A stretch of 64,000 nucleotides of DNA from Rhodospirillales bacterium (GCA_016214125.1 JACRPC010000006.1:62001-126000), one strand, 5' to 3'. Shown: positions 1 to 8,680, numbered from the stretch's first letter. Numbers and translations are program-made. The notes: generated by a model not told the origin, from the sequence alone.

Positions 1-239
1 CCGATGTCGATGACGCCGGCGTTCTCGCCCGGGCCGCAGATCACCCAGGGCGCGGTGGTGGGCAGGGTCTTCAGCCACTTCTTCGAGGATTTGTAGGAGC
101 AATGCTCGCTCCACATCACCGAGAAGATGCCAAGCTCGGTGCGATTGGGTTGGCGGCCCATGATCTCGATAACGCGCGCGTACTCGGCCTCGGACAGGCC
201 ATGCGACTTGACGATTTCGGGCGTGATGGCCTCGCTCAC
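1..239 (-). CDS. purL: Phosphoribosylformylglycinamidine synthase subunit PurL (N-terminal part)
   Basis: Large synthase subunit that uses ATP and PurQ-supplied ammonia to convert FGAR to FGAM in purine synthesis. Only the first 79 or so codons lie in the window; the gene runs off the left edge. The visible N terminus has the family landmarks: a GLSEAEY segment, a [11 protein letters not shown] segment and the conserved [11 protein letters not shown] motif. The start is GTG at 239, overlapping the TGA of purQ as GTGA, which implies translational coupling. Being the small bacterial PurL type, it needs the separate PurS and PurQ encoded upstream. Confidence 0.95.
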   Translation of the reverse strand, partial: MSEAITPEIVKSHGLSEAEYARVIEIMGRQPNRTELGIFSVMWSEHCSYKSSKKWLKTLPTTAPWVICGPGENAGVIDI

Positions 240-925
240 GACAGGGCCTCCAGCAGGCTTTCGAACATCGGCACCCCGTCGGTGCCGCCCAAGGCCGGAT
301 CGGCCAGCCGCTCGGGATGCGGCATCAGCCCCAGCACGGTGGCGGTTTCGTTGTAGAGGCCGGCGATGGCGCGGGCCGAGCCGTTGGGGTTGGCGCGGTC
401 GTCGAGATTGCCGGCCTCGTCGACATAGCGGAAGGCCACCTGGCCGTTGTCCTCGATGCGCTCCAGCGTGTCGTCGTCGGCGAAGAAATTGCCGTCGGCG
501 TGGGCGATGGGAATGCGGATCACCTGATGCTTGCGGTAGCGCCTGGTGAAATCGGTGTCGGCGCGCAGGACCGACAGATGCACGTCCTTGCAGACGAACT
601 TAAGGCCGCGGTTGCGCATCAAGGCGCCGGGCAAAAGGCCCGCCTCGGTGAGGATCTGGAAGCCGTTGCAGATGCCGAGCACCCTTGTGCCTTTGGCGGC
701 GGCCTCCTTGACCGAGCGCAGGATCGGCGAGTGCGCCGCCATGGCGCCCGAGCGCAGATAGTCGCCATAGGAGAAGCCGCCCGGCACCACGACCAGATCG
801 ACCTTGGGAAGCTGGGCGTCGCGGTGCCAGACCATGAGGGGCGGCCGGCCCATGATGTGAGCCAGCGACACCGCCACGTCGCGGTCGCAGTTGGAGCCGG
901 GGAAGACGATGACGGCGGCCTGCAC
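236..925 (-). CDS. purQ: Phosphoribosylformylglycinamidine synthase glutaminase subunit PurQ
   Basis: Glutamine amidotransferase of the PurLQS complex, about 229 residues, cytoplasmic. The N terminus [14 protein letters not shown] is characteristic. The nucleophile cysteine sits in GICNGFQIL and the catalytic His-Glu pair in the C-terminal MPHPER motif. I place the start at GTG 925 because it gives the usual [12 protein letters not shown] start and follows a GGGGG stretch; an in-frame TTG at 934 would add three residues. It lies 22 bases after purS and overlaps purL. Confidence 0.95.
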   Translation of the reverse strand: MQAAVIVFPGSNCDRDVAVSLAHIMGRPPLMVWHRDAQLPKVDLVVVPGGFSYGDYLRSGAMAAHSPILRSVKEAAAKGTRVLGICNGFQILTEAGLLPGALMRNRGLKFVCKDVHLSVLRADTDFTRRYRKHQVIRIPIAHADGNFFADDDTLERIEDNGQVAFRYVDEAGNLDDRANPNGSARAIAGLYNETATVLGLMPHPERLADPALGGTDGVPMFESLLEALS

Positions 926-947
926 GGACAACAACCCCCGAAACGGA

Positions 948-1187
948 TCAGACGATTTCGACGGTGAAGTTCTCGATCACCGTGTTGGCGAGAAGCTGCT
1001 TGCCCATGTCGGTGACCGCCGCCTTGGCCTTGGCGGGATCGGTCTCGGCCAGCTCGATCTCGATGTACTTGCCCACCCGAACGTCGCCGACGCCTTGGAA
1101 GCCCAGCGATTCGAGGGCGTGGCCGACCGCCTTGCCCTGGGGGTCGAGCACCCCGTTCTTCAGCGTCACATGCACCTTGGCTTTCAC
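948..1187 (-). CDS. purS: Phosphoribosylformylglycinamidine synthase subunit PurS
   Basis: Small (79 aa) structural subunit that bridges PurL and PurQ and helps channel ammonia. The sequence matches the family: [20 protein letters not shown], then the [15 protein letters not shown] strand and a C-terminal [10 protein letters not shown]. Its length is normal. It sits between purC (21 bases upstream) and purQ (22 bases downstream), the usual alphaproteobacterial order. Confidence 0.95.
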   Translation of the reverse strand: MKAKVHVTLKNGVLDPQGKAVGHALESLGFQGVGDVRVGKYIEIELAETDPAKAKAAVTDMGKQLLANTVIENFTVEIV

Positions 1188-1208
1188 GTCAGCGGCTCCG
1201 TCCTTCGC

Positions 1209-1973
1209 TCATTGCATCGTCGCCGGACCCTTGAGGTCGCGCGGCCCGCCCTCGGGCAGGATGCCCAGGCGCCGCGCCACCTCCTGATACGCCTCCTCGA
1301 CGTTGCCGAGGTCGCGGCGGAAGCGGTCCTTGTCCATCTTCTCGTTGGTCTTCAGATCCCACAGCCGGCAGGAATCGGGGCTGATCTCGTCGGCCAGCAC
1401 GATGCGCATTTCCTCGCCTTCCCACAGCCGGCCGAATTCGATCTTGAAATCGACCAGCCGAATGCCGATGCCGAGGAAGAGGCCGGTCAGGAAATCGTTG
1501 ATCCGAAGCGCCAGACCCATGATGTCGTCGAGGTCGTGCACGTTGGCCCAGCCGAAGGCGGTGATGTGCTCCTCGCTCACCATGGGGTCGCCCAGCTCGT
1601 CGTTCTTGTAGTAGTACTCGATGATCGAGCGCGGCAGGGCGGTGCCCTCGGCCACCCCGAAGCGCTGGGAGAGCGAGCCGGCGGCGACGTTGCGGATCAC
1701 CACCTCGAGGGGGATGATCTCGACCTCGCGCACCAACTGCTCGCGCATGTTGAGCCGGCGCACGAAATGGGTGGGGATGCCGATCTCGCCCAGCCGCATC
1801 ATCAGATATTCCGAGATGCGGTTGTTCAAGACCCCCTTGCCGGTGATGACGCCGCGCTTCTTGTTGTTGAAGGCGGTGGCGTCGTCCTTGAAGTACTGGA
1901 CGAGCGTGCCGGGCTCGGGGCCCTCGAACAGCACCTTCGCCTTGCCCTCGTAGATCTGTCGGCGTCTGGCCAT
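1209..1973 (-). CDS. purC: SAICAR synthase PurC
   Basis: Phosphoribosylaminoimidazole-succinocarboxamide synthase, 254 aa. It ligates aspartate to CAIR using ATP, one step of de novo IMP synthesis. Visible family motifs are the N-terminal [15 protein letters not shown], the [14 protein letters not shown] loop and the [12 protein letters not shown] segment near residue 200. It is the first gene of the purC-purS-purQ-purL unit. A second reading frame on the same strand is open across it but encodes Arg/Gly/His-rich sequence and is a shadow. Confidence 0.96.
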   Translation of the reverse strand: MARRRQIYEGKAKVLFEGPEPGTLVQYFKDDATAFNNKKRGVITGKGVLNNRISEYLMMRLGEIGIPTHFVRRLNMREQLVREVEIIPLEVVIRNVAAGSLSQRFGVAEGTALPRSIIEYYYKNDELGDPMVSEEHITAFGWANVHDLDDIMGLALRINDFLTGLFLGIGIRLVDFKIEFGRLWEGEEMRIVLADEISPDSCRLWDLKTNEKMDKDRFRRDLGNVEEAYQEVARRLGILPEGGPRDLKGPATMQ

Positions 1974-2125
1974 GCATCGTCCCCCGAAAGGAAGGGCCGG
2001 GGAGAACCCCGGCTTGGGAGGACTCTATAGCAGAGGAGGGTCGCCCGATGCCAGTGGTCCCTGGGCCGGCAAACCGAGGAAGCTGGGGATGAATTGGTGC
2101 CCGCTTGGCGCCGCCGCCACCGGCC

Positions 2126-2200
2126 TGGCGCCGATCCTAGCCCGATTTGCGCCCGATTGGCGCCCGATCGGCGCCGATCCAGGCCCGATCGGAACCTTAG
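2126..2200. repeat. Degenerate short tandem repeat, GCGCCCGATCGG type
   Basis: Six imperfect units of about 9 to 12 bases built on GCCCGATcgg/GCGCCGATCC follow each other directly. The unit is partly palindromic (CCGATCGG), so the block can also fold. No coding potential was recognised. The function is unknown; slippage-derived sequence or a protein-binding cluster are both possible. Confidence 0.5.
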
Positions 2201-2490
2201 CGGCGCCGCTTTGACTCAAGTAACATCTTGAAAACGCACGATTCACCCCGGTTTTCGGGCCGTTTCTTTAGCATTATTGCCATTAGCGCCTTGACGTGAA
2301 TGGCAAATTTCCGTCATTCCGAGAACCGTTCGCAACGCCGGCCTTCCCCAACGCGCCATGACCCCAAGAAGGGGGCCTGCAAAGCCTAGGCGGTGGCAAA
2401 AAGGCTGTCAAGAACTTTTACCAGATATTTAATAAACAAATAAGAAACCAATGGGCAGGCGGGGGGGCGGAAAAGTCCCGGCGGCGGGCC

Positions 2491-2524
2491 GGGCCGGGCG
2501 GGGGCGGCTGCCCGCGGCCGGCCC
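2491..2524. repeat. GC-rich inverted repeat
   Basis: GGGCCGG-GCGGG on the left pairs with CCCGC-gg-CCGGCCC on the right around an eight-base loop, giving about 12 GC pairs with a two-base bulge. It has no T-run on either side, so it is not a standard intrinsic terminator. It stands out because it abuts the most AT-rich sequence of the region. Confidence 0.4.
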
Positions 2525-2726
2525 GGGCGTCAAGAATAACCATAAATATCGAGACCGCAAAAGCGCCACGCCTGAAACAAAAATGGATTTTACCCACACA
2601 TTAAGAAGGCAAATATAAATATTCATAATAATTATACAGATAATCGCAAAGAAATCGGGCGACGGGGTTGAATCGTCGCCGGCCGGCGCCCAACTATGCC
2701 TTCTTGTTGTTAACCAGGAGATCATC

Positions 2727-3008
2727 ATGAAACGGACCATGCTTGCTGCCGCCGCCATTCTGGCGCTCGGCTTTGCCTCGCCCGCCTTTGCCGCCGATAG
2801 CTGCAAGGACGAAATCGCCGCCGTCGAGATGAAGTGGAAGAACTTCGTCCACGAGACCCTCGGCACCGATGGCGGCGCCTGGCAGACCGTCGGCTATGCG
2901 ATCAACTTCGCCAAGAAATACTGCGCCGAAGGCCGCGACAACGAGGCCTTCCAGACCGTCAATCTGATGCACCGTTGGATGGGCGACAAGGAACATCAAA
3001 TCCACTAA
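2727..3008 (+). CDS. Small secreted protein, copy 1 of a tandem duplication
   Basis: A 93-residue protein of unknown function. A typical Sec signal peptide (KR, then an Ala/Leu core, cleavage after AFA near residue 22) leaves a mature protein of about 70 residues with two cysteines, in DSCKDE and KKYCAEG, so one disulfide is possible in the periplasm. The C terminus is polar with several histidines (MHRWMGDKEHQIH). An AGGAG ribosome-binding site lies just before ATG 2727. A paralogue lies at 3494-3775; 20 of the last 22 residues are identical. I do not recognise the family. Confidence 0.8.
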   Translation: MKRTMLAAAAILALGFASPAFAADSCKDEIAAVEMKWKNFVHETLGTDGGAWQTVGYAINFAKKYCAEGRDNEAFQTVNLMHRWMGDKEHQIH

Positions 3009-3048
3009 GAGACCGACGGTAGACTCGTCGACGACGACCCGAGAACAG

Positions 3049-3087
3049 GCGCGGCTTCCCGGACCCATCCGGCGAGCCGCGCTTTTT
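3049..3087 (+). terminator. Intrinsic terminator after secreted protein copy 1
   Basis: Stem GCGCGGCT / AGCCGCGC with an inner CCGGA-CCCA-TCCGG stem, followed directly by TTTTT. An almost identical structure follows copy 2. A small hairpin (CGACG / CGTCG) just before it, starting near 3014, is also conserved between the copies. Confidence 0.85.
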
Positions 3088-3493
3088 CGTGAGTTGGGGC
3101 GCCGGGAGGTGCCATCGATGCCAACCGTTAACCCGATCGGCGTCGCCCATGCGGGGGCCGATCATAAGGCCGACACCAAGGTCGCCCGGCGCGTCAAGGG
3201 CGCTCAGGGGAAGCGAAACTCCCACGATGGCACCGAAGGGCGGTTGCCCGAGCGCGCGGGGGACGGCGAATTGGCCGGCCAATTCCGGGGGCCAGGGCCT
3301 AAAGAATTCGTTCTCGTCGTTGAAATAATAATTTGATACGTATAAAATAAAAATAAATTAACGTAAAAAATATTATAAAAAACGCGGTCTTACTAAAAGA
3401 TCAGAAATTAACAAACGTAAATAAAATTAAAATATTTCTTGTAATGCCGGCGGCGAAAGCCTATTTGTGGCTCCTGCTTAACAGGAGATCATC
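3088..3493. other. Intergenic region with AT-rich leader
   Basis: The first 220 bases are G+C-rich with no gene I can support; short open frames here have no start signal or family match. From about 3305 to 3450 the DNA is very A+T-rich, strikingly unlike the genome average, and ends just before copy 2. The same arrangement precedes copy 1, so these blocks probably hold the promoters, perhaps silenced or activated by a nucleoid protein. No clean -35/-10 pair could be chosen. Confidence 0.6.
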
Positions 3494-3775
3494 ATGAAAC
3501 GTACGAATCTTTTTGCCGCCGCGGCGATCTTGGCGTTGAGTGCCGCTCCGGCCTTTGCTGCCAACACCTGCAAGGACGAAATCGCCGCCGTCGAGATGAA
3601 ATGGAAGGGCTTTTCTTCCGAGGTGACTGGCATTGACGGCAGTTCGTGGAAAAGCGTGGGCGATGCCCTGGGCTTTGCCAAGACGTCGTGCAACGCCGGC
3701 CGCGAGAACGAGGCCTTCCAGACCGTCAATCTGATGCATCGCTGGATGGGCGACAGCGAACACCAAGTCCACTAA
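3494..3775 (+). CDS. Small secreted protein, copy 2 of a tandem duplication
   Basis: Also 93 residues, with signal peptide (MKRTNLFAAAAILALSAAPAFA) and the same two cysteine positions (NTCKDE and KTSCNAG). The CKDEIAAVEMKWK block and the C-terminal NEAFQTVNLMHRWMGD block are shared with copy 1, while the central 25 residues differ, so the copies have diverged under constraint on both ends. The ribosome-binding region (acaggagatcatc) and the terminator are conserved as well. Unknown function; probably periplasmic. Confidence 0.8.
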   Translation: MKRTNLFAAAAILALSAAPAFAANTCKDEIAAVEMKWKGFSSEVTGIDGSSWKSVGDALGFAKTSCNAGRENEAFQTVNLMHRWMGDSEHQVH

Positions 3776-3815
3776 GAGACCGACGGAAGAACCGTCGACG
3801 ACGACGTTCGAACAG

Positions 3816-3854
3816 GCGCGGCTTCCCGGACCCATCCGGCGAGCCGCGCTTTTT
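3816..3854 (+). terminator. Intrinsic terminator after secreted protein copy 2
   Basis: Stem GCGCGGCT / AGCCGCGC with inner CCGGA-CCCA-TCCGG, followed by TTTTT; same sequence as the terminator at 3049-3087. Preceded by a CGACGG / CCGTCG mini-hairpin near 3780-3797, the counterpart of the one after copy 1. Confidence 0.85.
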
Positions 3855-3893
3855 CGTGGGTGCCGGCCGTCGCCTCCCTCGAATGCGCAAGCC

Positions 3894-4520
3894 CTAGGGC
3901 GTCGTCCGGCCTGCCCGCCATTGGGCGTAGCTTGGGCGCGGCTTGTCGAAGCGATCGGTGGTGCGGCAGTAAAGCGAGGGCGAGCCCAAGCGCCCGATCG
4001 GCGCGAAATCGCGCACCCGGCCCTTGGCGTCGAGAAACGCCGGGGCGACATGGAACATCACCACTTCGCCGATGAAGAGCGTGCTGGAGCCCAAGGGTTG
4101 GGCGGAATGGAGGCGGCATTCCAAGCTGGCCGGCGCCTCGGCCACCCTCGGCACCTGAATGCGGGCCGAGGGCGCCGCGCTTAAGCCGGCCGCCTCAAGC
4201 TCGCTTTGATCGGCGGGAAAGCTGGCCGACGAAAGGTTCATGGCGTCGAACAGCTCCTCGCTCACCAGATTGACCACGAATTCGCCGCCGGCCTTGATGT
4301 TGCGCGCCGTGTCCTTGGGCTGGCCGGATTCGAGATTGCCGACGCTCAAGACCAGATAAAGCGGATCGCCGCCCACCGCGTTGAAGAAGCTGAAGGGCGC
4401 CAGATTGACGACGCCCTGGGGCCCCAGACTGGTCACCCAGGCGATCGGGCGCGGCACCACCAGGCTGGTCAAGAGCGCGTAATTGTCGGCGGGCGATGTC
4501 TGGCTTGGATCGATGCGCAT
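3894..4520 (-). CDS. Flavin reductase-like (FMN-binding split-barrel) protein
   Basis: 208 residues. The N-terminal half shows the family pattern: NYALLTSLVVPRPIAWVTS, then NLAPFSFFNAVGGDPLYLVLSVG, the flavin-contacting region of the split barrel. Such proteins bind FMN and reduce it with NAD(P)H or act as flavoprotein oxidoreductases; the specific substrate cannot be read. Cytoplasmic, no signal peptide. It stands alone between the terminator of the secreted protein and the toxin-antitoxin pair. Length and motifs fit the DIM6/NTAB-type subgroup. Confidence 0.85.
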   Translation of the reverse strand: MRIDPSQTSPADNYALLTSLVVPRPIAWVTSLGPQGVVNLAPFSFFNAVGGDPLYLVLSVGNLESGQPKDTARNIKAGGEFVVNLVSEELFDAMNLSSASFPADQSELEAAGLSAAPSARIQVPRVAEAPASLECRLHSAQPLGSSTLFIGEVVMFHVAPAFLDAKGRVRDFAPIGRLGSPSLYCRTTDRFDKPRPSYAQWRAGRTTP

Positions 4521-4626
4521 GGGTCCCCTCTCCCTTGGCTGGCCAAGCGTGGCCGACCCGAGCTAAGCGCGGATCGGGCGGCAGGGGCAAGGGGGAAGGC
4601 TGGGGGGGGTGGGGCGAGGGCGCGGC

Positions 4627-4935
4627 TCAGCCGGCGAGCGCGCGGGCGACCGCCTCGGGCTCGCGATCGATCACCGTGAGCAGCACGCGCGCGGCGCGAT
4701 CGGGAACCCGACGGCCCTGCTCCCATTCCTGCAGGGCGCGGATATCGAGACCGAACCGTTCGGCAAAGGCCTGGCGGGTGAGCTTGAGCCGCTTTCTCAC
4801 CTTGCGGATACGCTGGGCGGACGGGTCGTCGATCAGGCGGCGGGCAAGCTTGCGCCGACCCCGCACATGATCGAGCACTTCGCTTAAGGCCGCTTCCACC
4901 TCGCGCCCAAGGGCGCTGCGCGCTTTGGTCATCAT
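4627..4935 (-). CDS. Antitoxin, XRE/HigA type helix-turn-helix
   Basis: 102 residues. The C-terminal half carries a helix-turn-helix with the pattern [25 protein letters not shown], typical of HigA/NadS-like antitoxins that bind the cognate toxin and repress the operon. The N-terminal half (about 50 residues) is Arg-rich and probably contacts toxin. The start is ATG 4935 (or 4932), overlapping the toxin stop as ATGA, so the order is toxin then antitoxin as in higBA loci. Confidence 0.85.
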   Translation of the reverse strand: MMTKARSALGREVEAALSEVLDHVRGRRKLARRLIDDPSAQRIRKVRKRLKLTRQAFAERFGLDIRALQEWEQGRRVPDRAARVLLTVIDREPEAVARALAG

Positions 4936-5264
4936 CGGCTCTCCTCGTCCTTCTTGATCGCCGCCACCAACCGCGCCCACGCTTTGCGGTCGGCGGCGGT
5001 CAGGTCGTCCCGCTCGGCCTTGGCGTAGGCGGTGAGCAGGTAAAGCGTGTCGGGGCCGGCGTGATAGAAATAAATCGTTCGAATGCCGCCCCGCTTGCCC
5101 CGCCCCGATCCCGCCCAGCGCAGCTTGCGGATGCCGCCGCTGCCCGGAATGACCGGCGCCGCCTGGGGCGCCCGGGCGATGGCGGCCTCCATGGTCTGAC
5201 GTTCCGCCTCGGCCAGGAGCTTGGCGATGGCCCGCTCGTAGGTCTTGGTGGTAAAGACATCCAT
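4932..5264 (-). CDS. RelE/HigB-type toxin
   Basis: 110 residues with the fold signature of RelE-superfamily mRNA interferases: [12 protein letters not shown] near residue 45, GGIRTIYFY near residue 60, then a [16 protein letters not shown] strand-turn and a C-terminal helix. The predicted activity is ribosome-dependent mRNA cleavage, neutralised by the antitoxin encoded downstream. It overlaps that gene by four bases. The pair lies immediately next to the SIR2-HerA genes, consistent with a defence island. Gene order and the GGIR..Y motif support HigB-like rather than a random basic ORF. Confidence 0.85.
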   Translation of the reverse strand: MDVFTTKTYERAIAKLLAEAERQTMEAAIARAPQAAPVIPGSGGIRKLRWAGSGRGKRGGIRTIYFYHAGPDTLYLLTAYAKAERDDLTAADRKAWARLVAAIKKDEESR

Positions 5265-5370
5265 CGCCGCCCATTATGCGGCAATGCCGCAGTAGGGGCA
5301 AGGGGGGAGAGGGGGATGGTAATGAGCGTCTAACCACCACCTAAGTTGCAAGAGCGCAGCTATGTGGGAA

Positions 5371-7071
5371 CTATTCAGACCGTTCCTGGCGTCTCCAGCG
5401 GTCAACGATCTGATTAACGTCGATATCATCTGGGCCGTCGATCCAGCGCCTAAAGAAGTCGATATCATTACTGTTCGGCTCGGGACTAGCTCGATGAAAC
5501 TGAACGCGAGAGGGCAGGGGTACTGCTTCGCCCAGGGCCATGGCCTCGCCTCTTCCCAAACCCGCAAGAACGTCAACCAAGTCGCGTTCCGCTTCGGGTA
5601 CGAGGTTCTTCACATAGGCTTGATCAGTTGGGTTGGTAATGCACAAGCAAATAAACGAACCGCACTGAGCCAACACGGTCTCGGATAGCTCATGAGGACG
5701 CTGACTTACGACGCCAAGCCCAACACCATACTTGCGTCCTTCCTTGGCAATCCGCTCCATGGATTTTCGTGCTCCGGCATATTGCCCAGCATCTGCCCGA
5801 GGAATGTAGGCGTGAGCTTCCTCGCATATAAGAAGGAGTGGGAAATCCCTGTATTGGGGGTTCCAGTAATTGAATTCAAAAGCAAGCCGACCGATCTGAG
5901 CTGCAACGGTTGGACGTACGTCAAATGGGACGGAGCTTAGATCAATGATTGTAACGGGCCTTTTGGGATCACCAAGCCCAACAAAGTCACGCAAAAGGGC
6001 TTCAAGCGTGTTAGATGTCTTTCGTTGTTTCGGCTTTAACAAGAAATCATATCGGACATCATTCAGTTTGCTATTGAGGCGAATTAGGAACCGATCAAAT
6101 GTTCCAAACAGCGGGCCATTCTTTAATCCTTTTTCACCCTGAACTTTCTCGCTATTCTTCTTCTCAATAGTCGTTACAAGACGCTCTAGTGAAAAGAAAA
6201 TTGGAGTGTCAACGGAAATACGATCAAGATTGACGTTTTCTTTTTCAGCTTCCTTAAGCTGAAAAAGCGTATCCCGAAAATACGCAATTTGATTCGCAGC
6301 TTCACGTTCGGAATGGTCAACAAGTAGGTCGCAAAGCTCGGAAAATGTCATAAGCCAATATGGTACTTCAAGTTCCCTCGCATCAACATATCTCGCAATG
6401 CCGTCGTCAAAGGCGTGTTGGCGCATGCCGTGGCTATCGATCCAGCTATATTCTCCATGAAGATCAAGAAGGATGATGTGAGATTTAGGCATGATCTTGA
6501 CAGCTCGTTGAAGCAGGCTTGCAACGGTATGGGACTTGCCAGCGCCGGTCTGGCCCAAGATTGCAAAGTGACGACCGAATAGACCGGTTGGGTCGAAGTA
6601 GACGCCTTGGGATGGGGCGGAAGGTAGATAGCCAACCTCATACCCTTTGGACTGAAAGCGATTGAACATCTTGCCGATGGCTTTCGCTCCTAGGGCGTGT
6701 GCTTCGGCTCCGGTGGTTGGGAAGGTGCTCACGCCCCGCTGAAATTCGCCGTTATTGTCCAACACACCTAATGGCGTGACGCTCAGTTCCCGGCAGACCT
6801 TGATTACCCGGATGGCGTCTTGCCCCGCCTGTCCAGGTTCCAGCGGAACAAGCTTTTCGTTTTCGCTCATTCTCGTGACCATCGCCAGTGTGGCGATATT
6901 TCGTTGAACAATGGCGACGTAAGAGCCGACGCGGCCGACAAGGACGTCTTCATCGCCAATGGTAACGATCAGAGGGCCAACCTCCTCGATATCGCTCAAA
7001 GTAACGCCGACAGTTCCCGCTTGAACATCGGTGACGTAGCCAATGCGCGTTTCTTCGGCAAAATTCATCAT
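5371..7071 (-). CDS. HerA-family hexameric ATPase of a SIR2-HerA defence system
   Basis: 566 residues. An N-terminal HAS-barrel-like region (residues 10 to 60) is followed by a RecA-type ATPase core with Walker A GQTGAGKS at 173-180, ILLDLHGEY downstream, and a Walker B-like LLLICEEAHAYIP near residue 415. HerA proteins form DNA-translocating hexamers. Paired with SIR2 they make a large complex known from recent antiphage work as SIR2-HerA or Nezha. ATG 7071 overlaps the SIR2 stop as ATGA. The codon pattern and base composition are more A+T-rich than surrounding genes, suggesting transfer. No conjugation genes are nearby. Confidence 0.92.
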   Translation of the reverse strand: MMNFAEETRIGYVTDVQAGTVGVTLSDIEEVGPLIVTIGDEDVLVGRVGSYVAIVQRNIATLAMVTRMSENEKLVPLEPGQAGQDAIRVIKVCRELSVTPLGVLDNNGEFQRGVSTFPTTGAEAHALGAKAIGKMFNRFQSKGYEVGYLPSAPSQGVYFDPTGLFGRHFAILGQTGAGKSHTVASLLQRAVKIMPKSHIILLDLHGEYSWIDSHGMRQHAFDDGIARYVDARELEVPYWLMTFSELCDLLVDHSEREAANQIAYFRDTLFQLKEAEKENVNLDRISVDTPIFFSLERLVTTIEKKNSEKVQGEKGLKNGPLFGTFDRFLIRLNSKLNDVRYDFLLKPKQRKTSNTLEALLRDFVGLGDPKRPVTIIDLSSVPFDVRPTVAAQIGRLAFEFNYWNPQYRDFPLLLICEEAHAYIPRADAGQYAGARKSMERIAKEGRKYGVGLGVVSQRPHELSETVLAQCGSFICLCITNPTDQAYVKNLVPEAERDLVDVLAGLGRGEAMALGEAVPLPSRVQFHRASPEPNSNDIDFFRRWIDGPDDIDVNQIVDRWRRQERSE

Positions 7072-8093
7072 TTCATCAACTCCTCAACGATGCCTTCAAA
7101 TGTCGAAAGCGCCTCATGGCCTTCACCGATTGTTCCGTAATGCGATGACCTATCTTTAGTCACAACGATGGCGTTTTTGTACTTTGACCAACGTTCAAAA
7201 TCTTGGTCGTGAAGGGCCTTTGTTGCGATGATTAGGGTGAAATTGGTACGGGTAAGTGCAGCCTCAATCACATTACTCACATGCTCATCAGCCATACCGT
7301 AGCCGATACAGACCAGACGGTTAATGTAGTCCGGGCCGTGAATAAGGCTCCCACGGAATTCCGTCCAGAGCCGGGCGTAGGGTGCGGTGACGGTATCGGT
7401 GGCCTTGCGGTGCTGTGGCGGGATCATGAGGCGTTGTGCCGGAGCGTTCACGGGGGCATTGAATGCCCCGCGTCGTAATCCAAATTCTGGATCATCGTAC
7501 CAGCCCAATGAGCCATGCAATTTTACCAGCTTTATCCATGTTGGAATGGCTCGTCGTAGCCCTCCTTGGTAGCTCGACTGGATAATTGCAATGTCATGGG
7601 TAAAAACAGATTGATCAAAGAAAGCTCTGTCATGCCCGGTGAAGCCGTCAACCAATCTAATACATTCGATTTCCGCAGAGCGTTCAATCAACGGGTCATA
7701 ATTTAGTGAGAAAACAAGAACCTTTCTCTCTGCCGAATAACTCAACGCCTGGACAAACCGTCTGTGAACGGCAAGATCCGGGTTGAGTTCCGAGAAGTAT
7801 TCGCCAATGGCCCGGACAACGCTATGCCGATGAGGTCCTTCATTATGTTTTCCCACATCGAGGAGGTCGAGGGCTTTCTCGATGCCGATGTTTTCCGAGT
7901 CCAGCTTGGATTGAATATCAGCCCGCTGATCGGCGGGAACCCGATCCTTGATATATTCCCAGAGATCGAATGCCAGCGGGTAGCCCTCGCCATTGAGGTA
8001 AGAAGACCCGGCCCCAAGTAGAAAGCCAACTTTGCTGGCCTTCATTTGTTCCCGAACCTTTGCCGCCAAGCGGTTCAAAAAACCCTCCGCCAA
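7068..8093 (-). CDS. SIR2-domain NADase effector of a SIR2-HerA defence system
   Basis: 341 residues. Sirtuin-fold signatures are all present: GAGSS at 27-31 (NAD phosphate loop), NYD at 131-133, catalytic histidine in KLHGS (H193), and a late GYGMAD loop near residue 265. In defence systems this fold depletes NAD to abort infection rather than deacetylating proteins. The start is TTG 8093, chosen because GGAGG lies six bases upstream and the next frame starts lack one. First gene of the pair, coupled to HerA by ATGA. The region is markedly lower in GC than the genome. Confidence 0.92.
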   Translation of the reverse strand: MAEGFLNRLAAKVREQMKASKVGFLLGAGSSYLNGEGYPLAFDLWEYIKDRVPADQRADIQSKLDSENIGIEKALDLLDVGKHNEGPHRHSVVRAIGEYFSELNPDLAVHRRFVQALSYSAERKVLVFSLNYDPLIERSAEIECIRLVDGFTGHDRAFFDQSVFTHDIAIIQSSYQGGLRRAIPTWIKLVKLHGSLGWYDDPEFGLRRGAFNAPVNAPAQRLMIPPQHRKATDTVTAPYARLWTEFRGSLIHGPDYINRLVCIGYGMADEHVSNVIEAALTRTNFTLIIATKALHDQDFERWSKYKNAIVVTKDRSSHYGTIGEGHEALSTFEGIVEELMK

Positions 8094-8317
8094 ATCGCTC
8101 CTCCCCCAACATAGAAATGGACTTCGCTAAAGAATGTACGATTTTTGCGCGTATCTCAAGTGGTGGACATTTGACGTGGCGGATGGAGGTTCGCACAATT
8201 AAGCGTCTGCCGCCTATATTGGCTTTAATTACGACGCGAAGCAGCGTGTCGAAGTGCAGAAAATCCGATGAAAGCACAGCTAACAATCGATCAAGCCAAC
8301 TCGGTCCCCCTTTTTCG

Positions 8318-8680
8318 TTACCCCCCGCCGCCCTTGAGCAGCATGGTCAGCGCCGCTTCGTCCATGTTGGGCACCAGCAAATGATGGAGCGCCTGGGGGA
8401 CCAGGAATTTCAGCACCGTCTCGGCCAGCATGGGAATGAGGGGCGCGGTGGGCAGCAACAGAAGCGAGGTTTCGCCGCCCTGGCGGGCAAGCGAGACCAT
8501 GCCGTTCTCCTGCTCGGTCAGTTCCAGGCCCTGGGCGCTGCGCAAGACCTCGAACAGCCGGGCCAGCTTGGCCTGGCCGTCGGCCCTGGCGATCAGCACC
8601 GCCAGCTTGCGGGCGATTTCCGGCTCGTAGGGAAAGGAGCTGGCCGGCTGGACAATCATCATCAGATCGTTGTCGTTCAT
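8318..8680 (-). CDS. Hypothetical protein downstream of gatB
   Basis: 120 residues, unrecognised. It begins four bases after the gatB stop, so it is probably the last gene of the gatCAB unit. The sequence is mostly helical and leucine-rich (LLLLPTAPLIPMLAETVLKFLVP near residues 72 to 95) and ends in four glycines. No signal peptide and no cysteine. The coding bias looks native, unlike the neighbouring SIR2 gene. Confidence 0.65.
   Translation of the reverse strand: MNDNDLMMIVQPASSFPYEPEIARKLAVLIARADGQAKLARLFEVLRSAQGLELTEQENGMVSLARQGGETSLLLLPTAPLIPMLAETVLKFLVPQALHHLLVPNMDEAALTMLLKGGGG

Larger units (their letters stand above)
1974..2726. other. Long intergenic region with a repeat, a GC hairpin and an AT-rich block
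   Basis: About 750 bases without a convincing gene between purC and the small secreted protein. Seen in order: a degenerate GCGCCCGATCGG-type repeat (2126-2200), unstructured sequence to 2400, a G+C-rich inverted repeat (2491-2524), and an A+T-rich stretch (about 2530-2700) next to the following gene. The purC promoter must lie at its left end and the promoter of the secreted protein in the AT-rich part; I could not fix either confidently. Confidence 0.7.

Noticed and set aside
1989-2214. Short open frames upstream of purC
   Set aside because: They run through the CCGATCGG repeat, lack ribosome-binding sites and have no recognisable protein features.
5371-7071. FtsK/VirB4-type conjugation ATPase
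   Set aside because: HerA motifs, length and the coupled SIR2 gene fit the defence pair; no relaxase, mating-pair or integrase gene is near.
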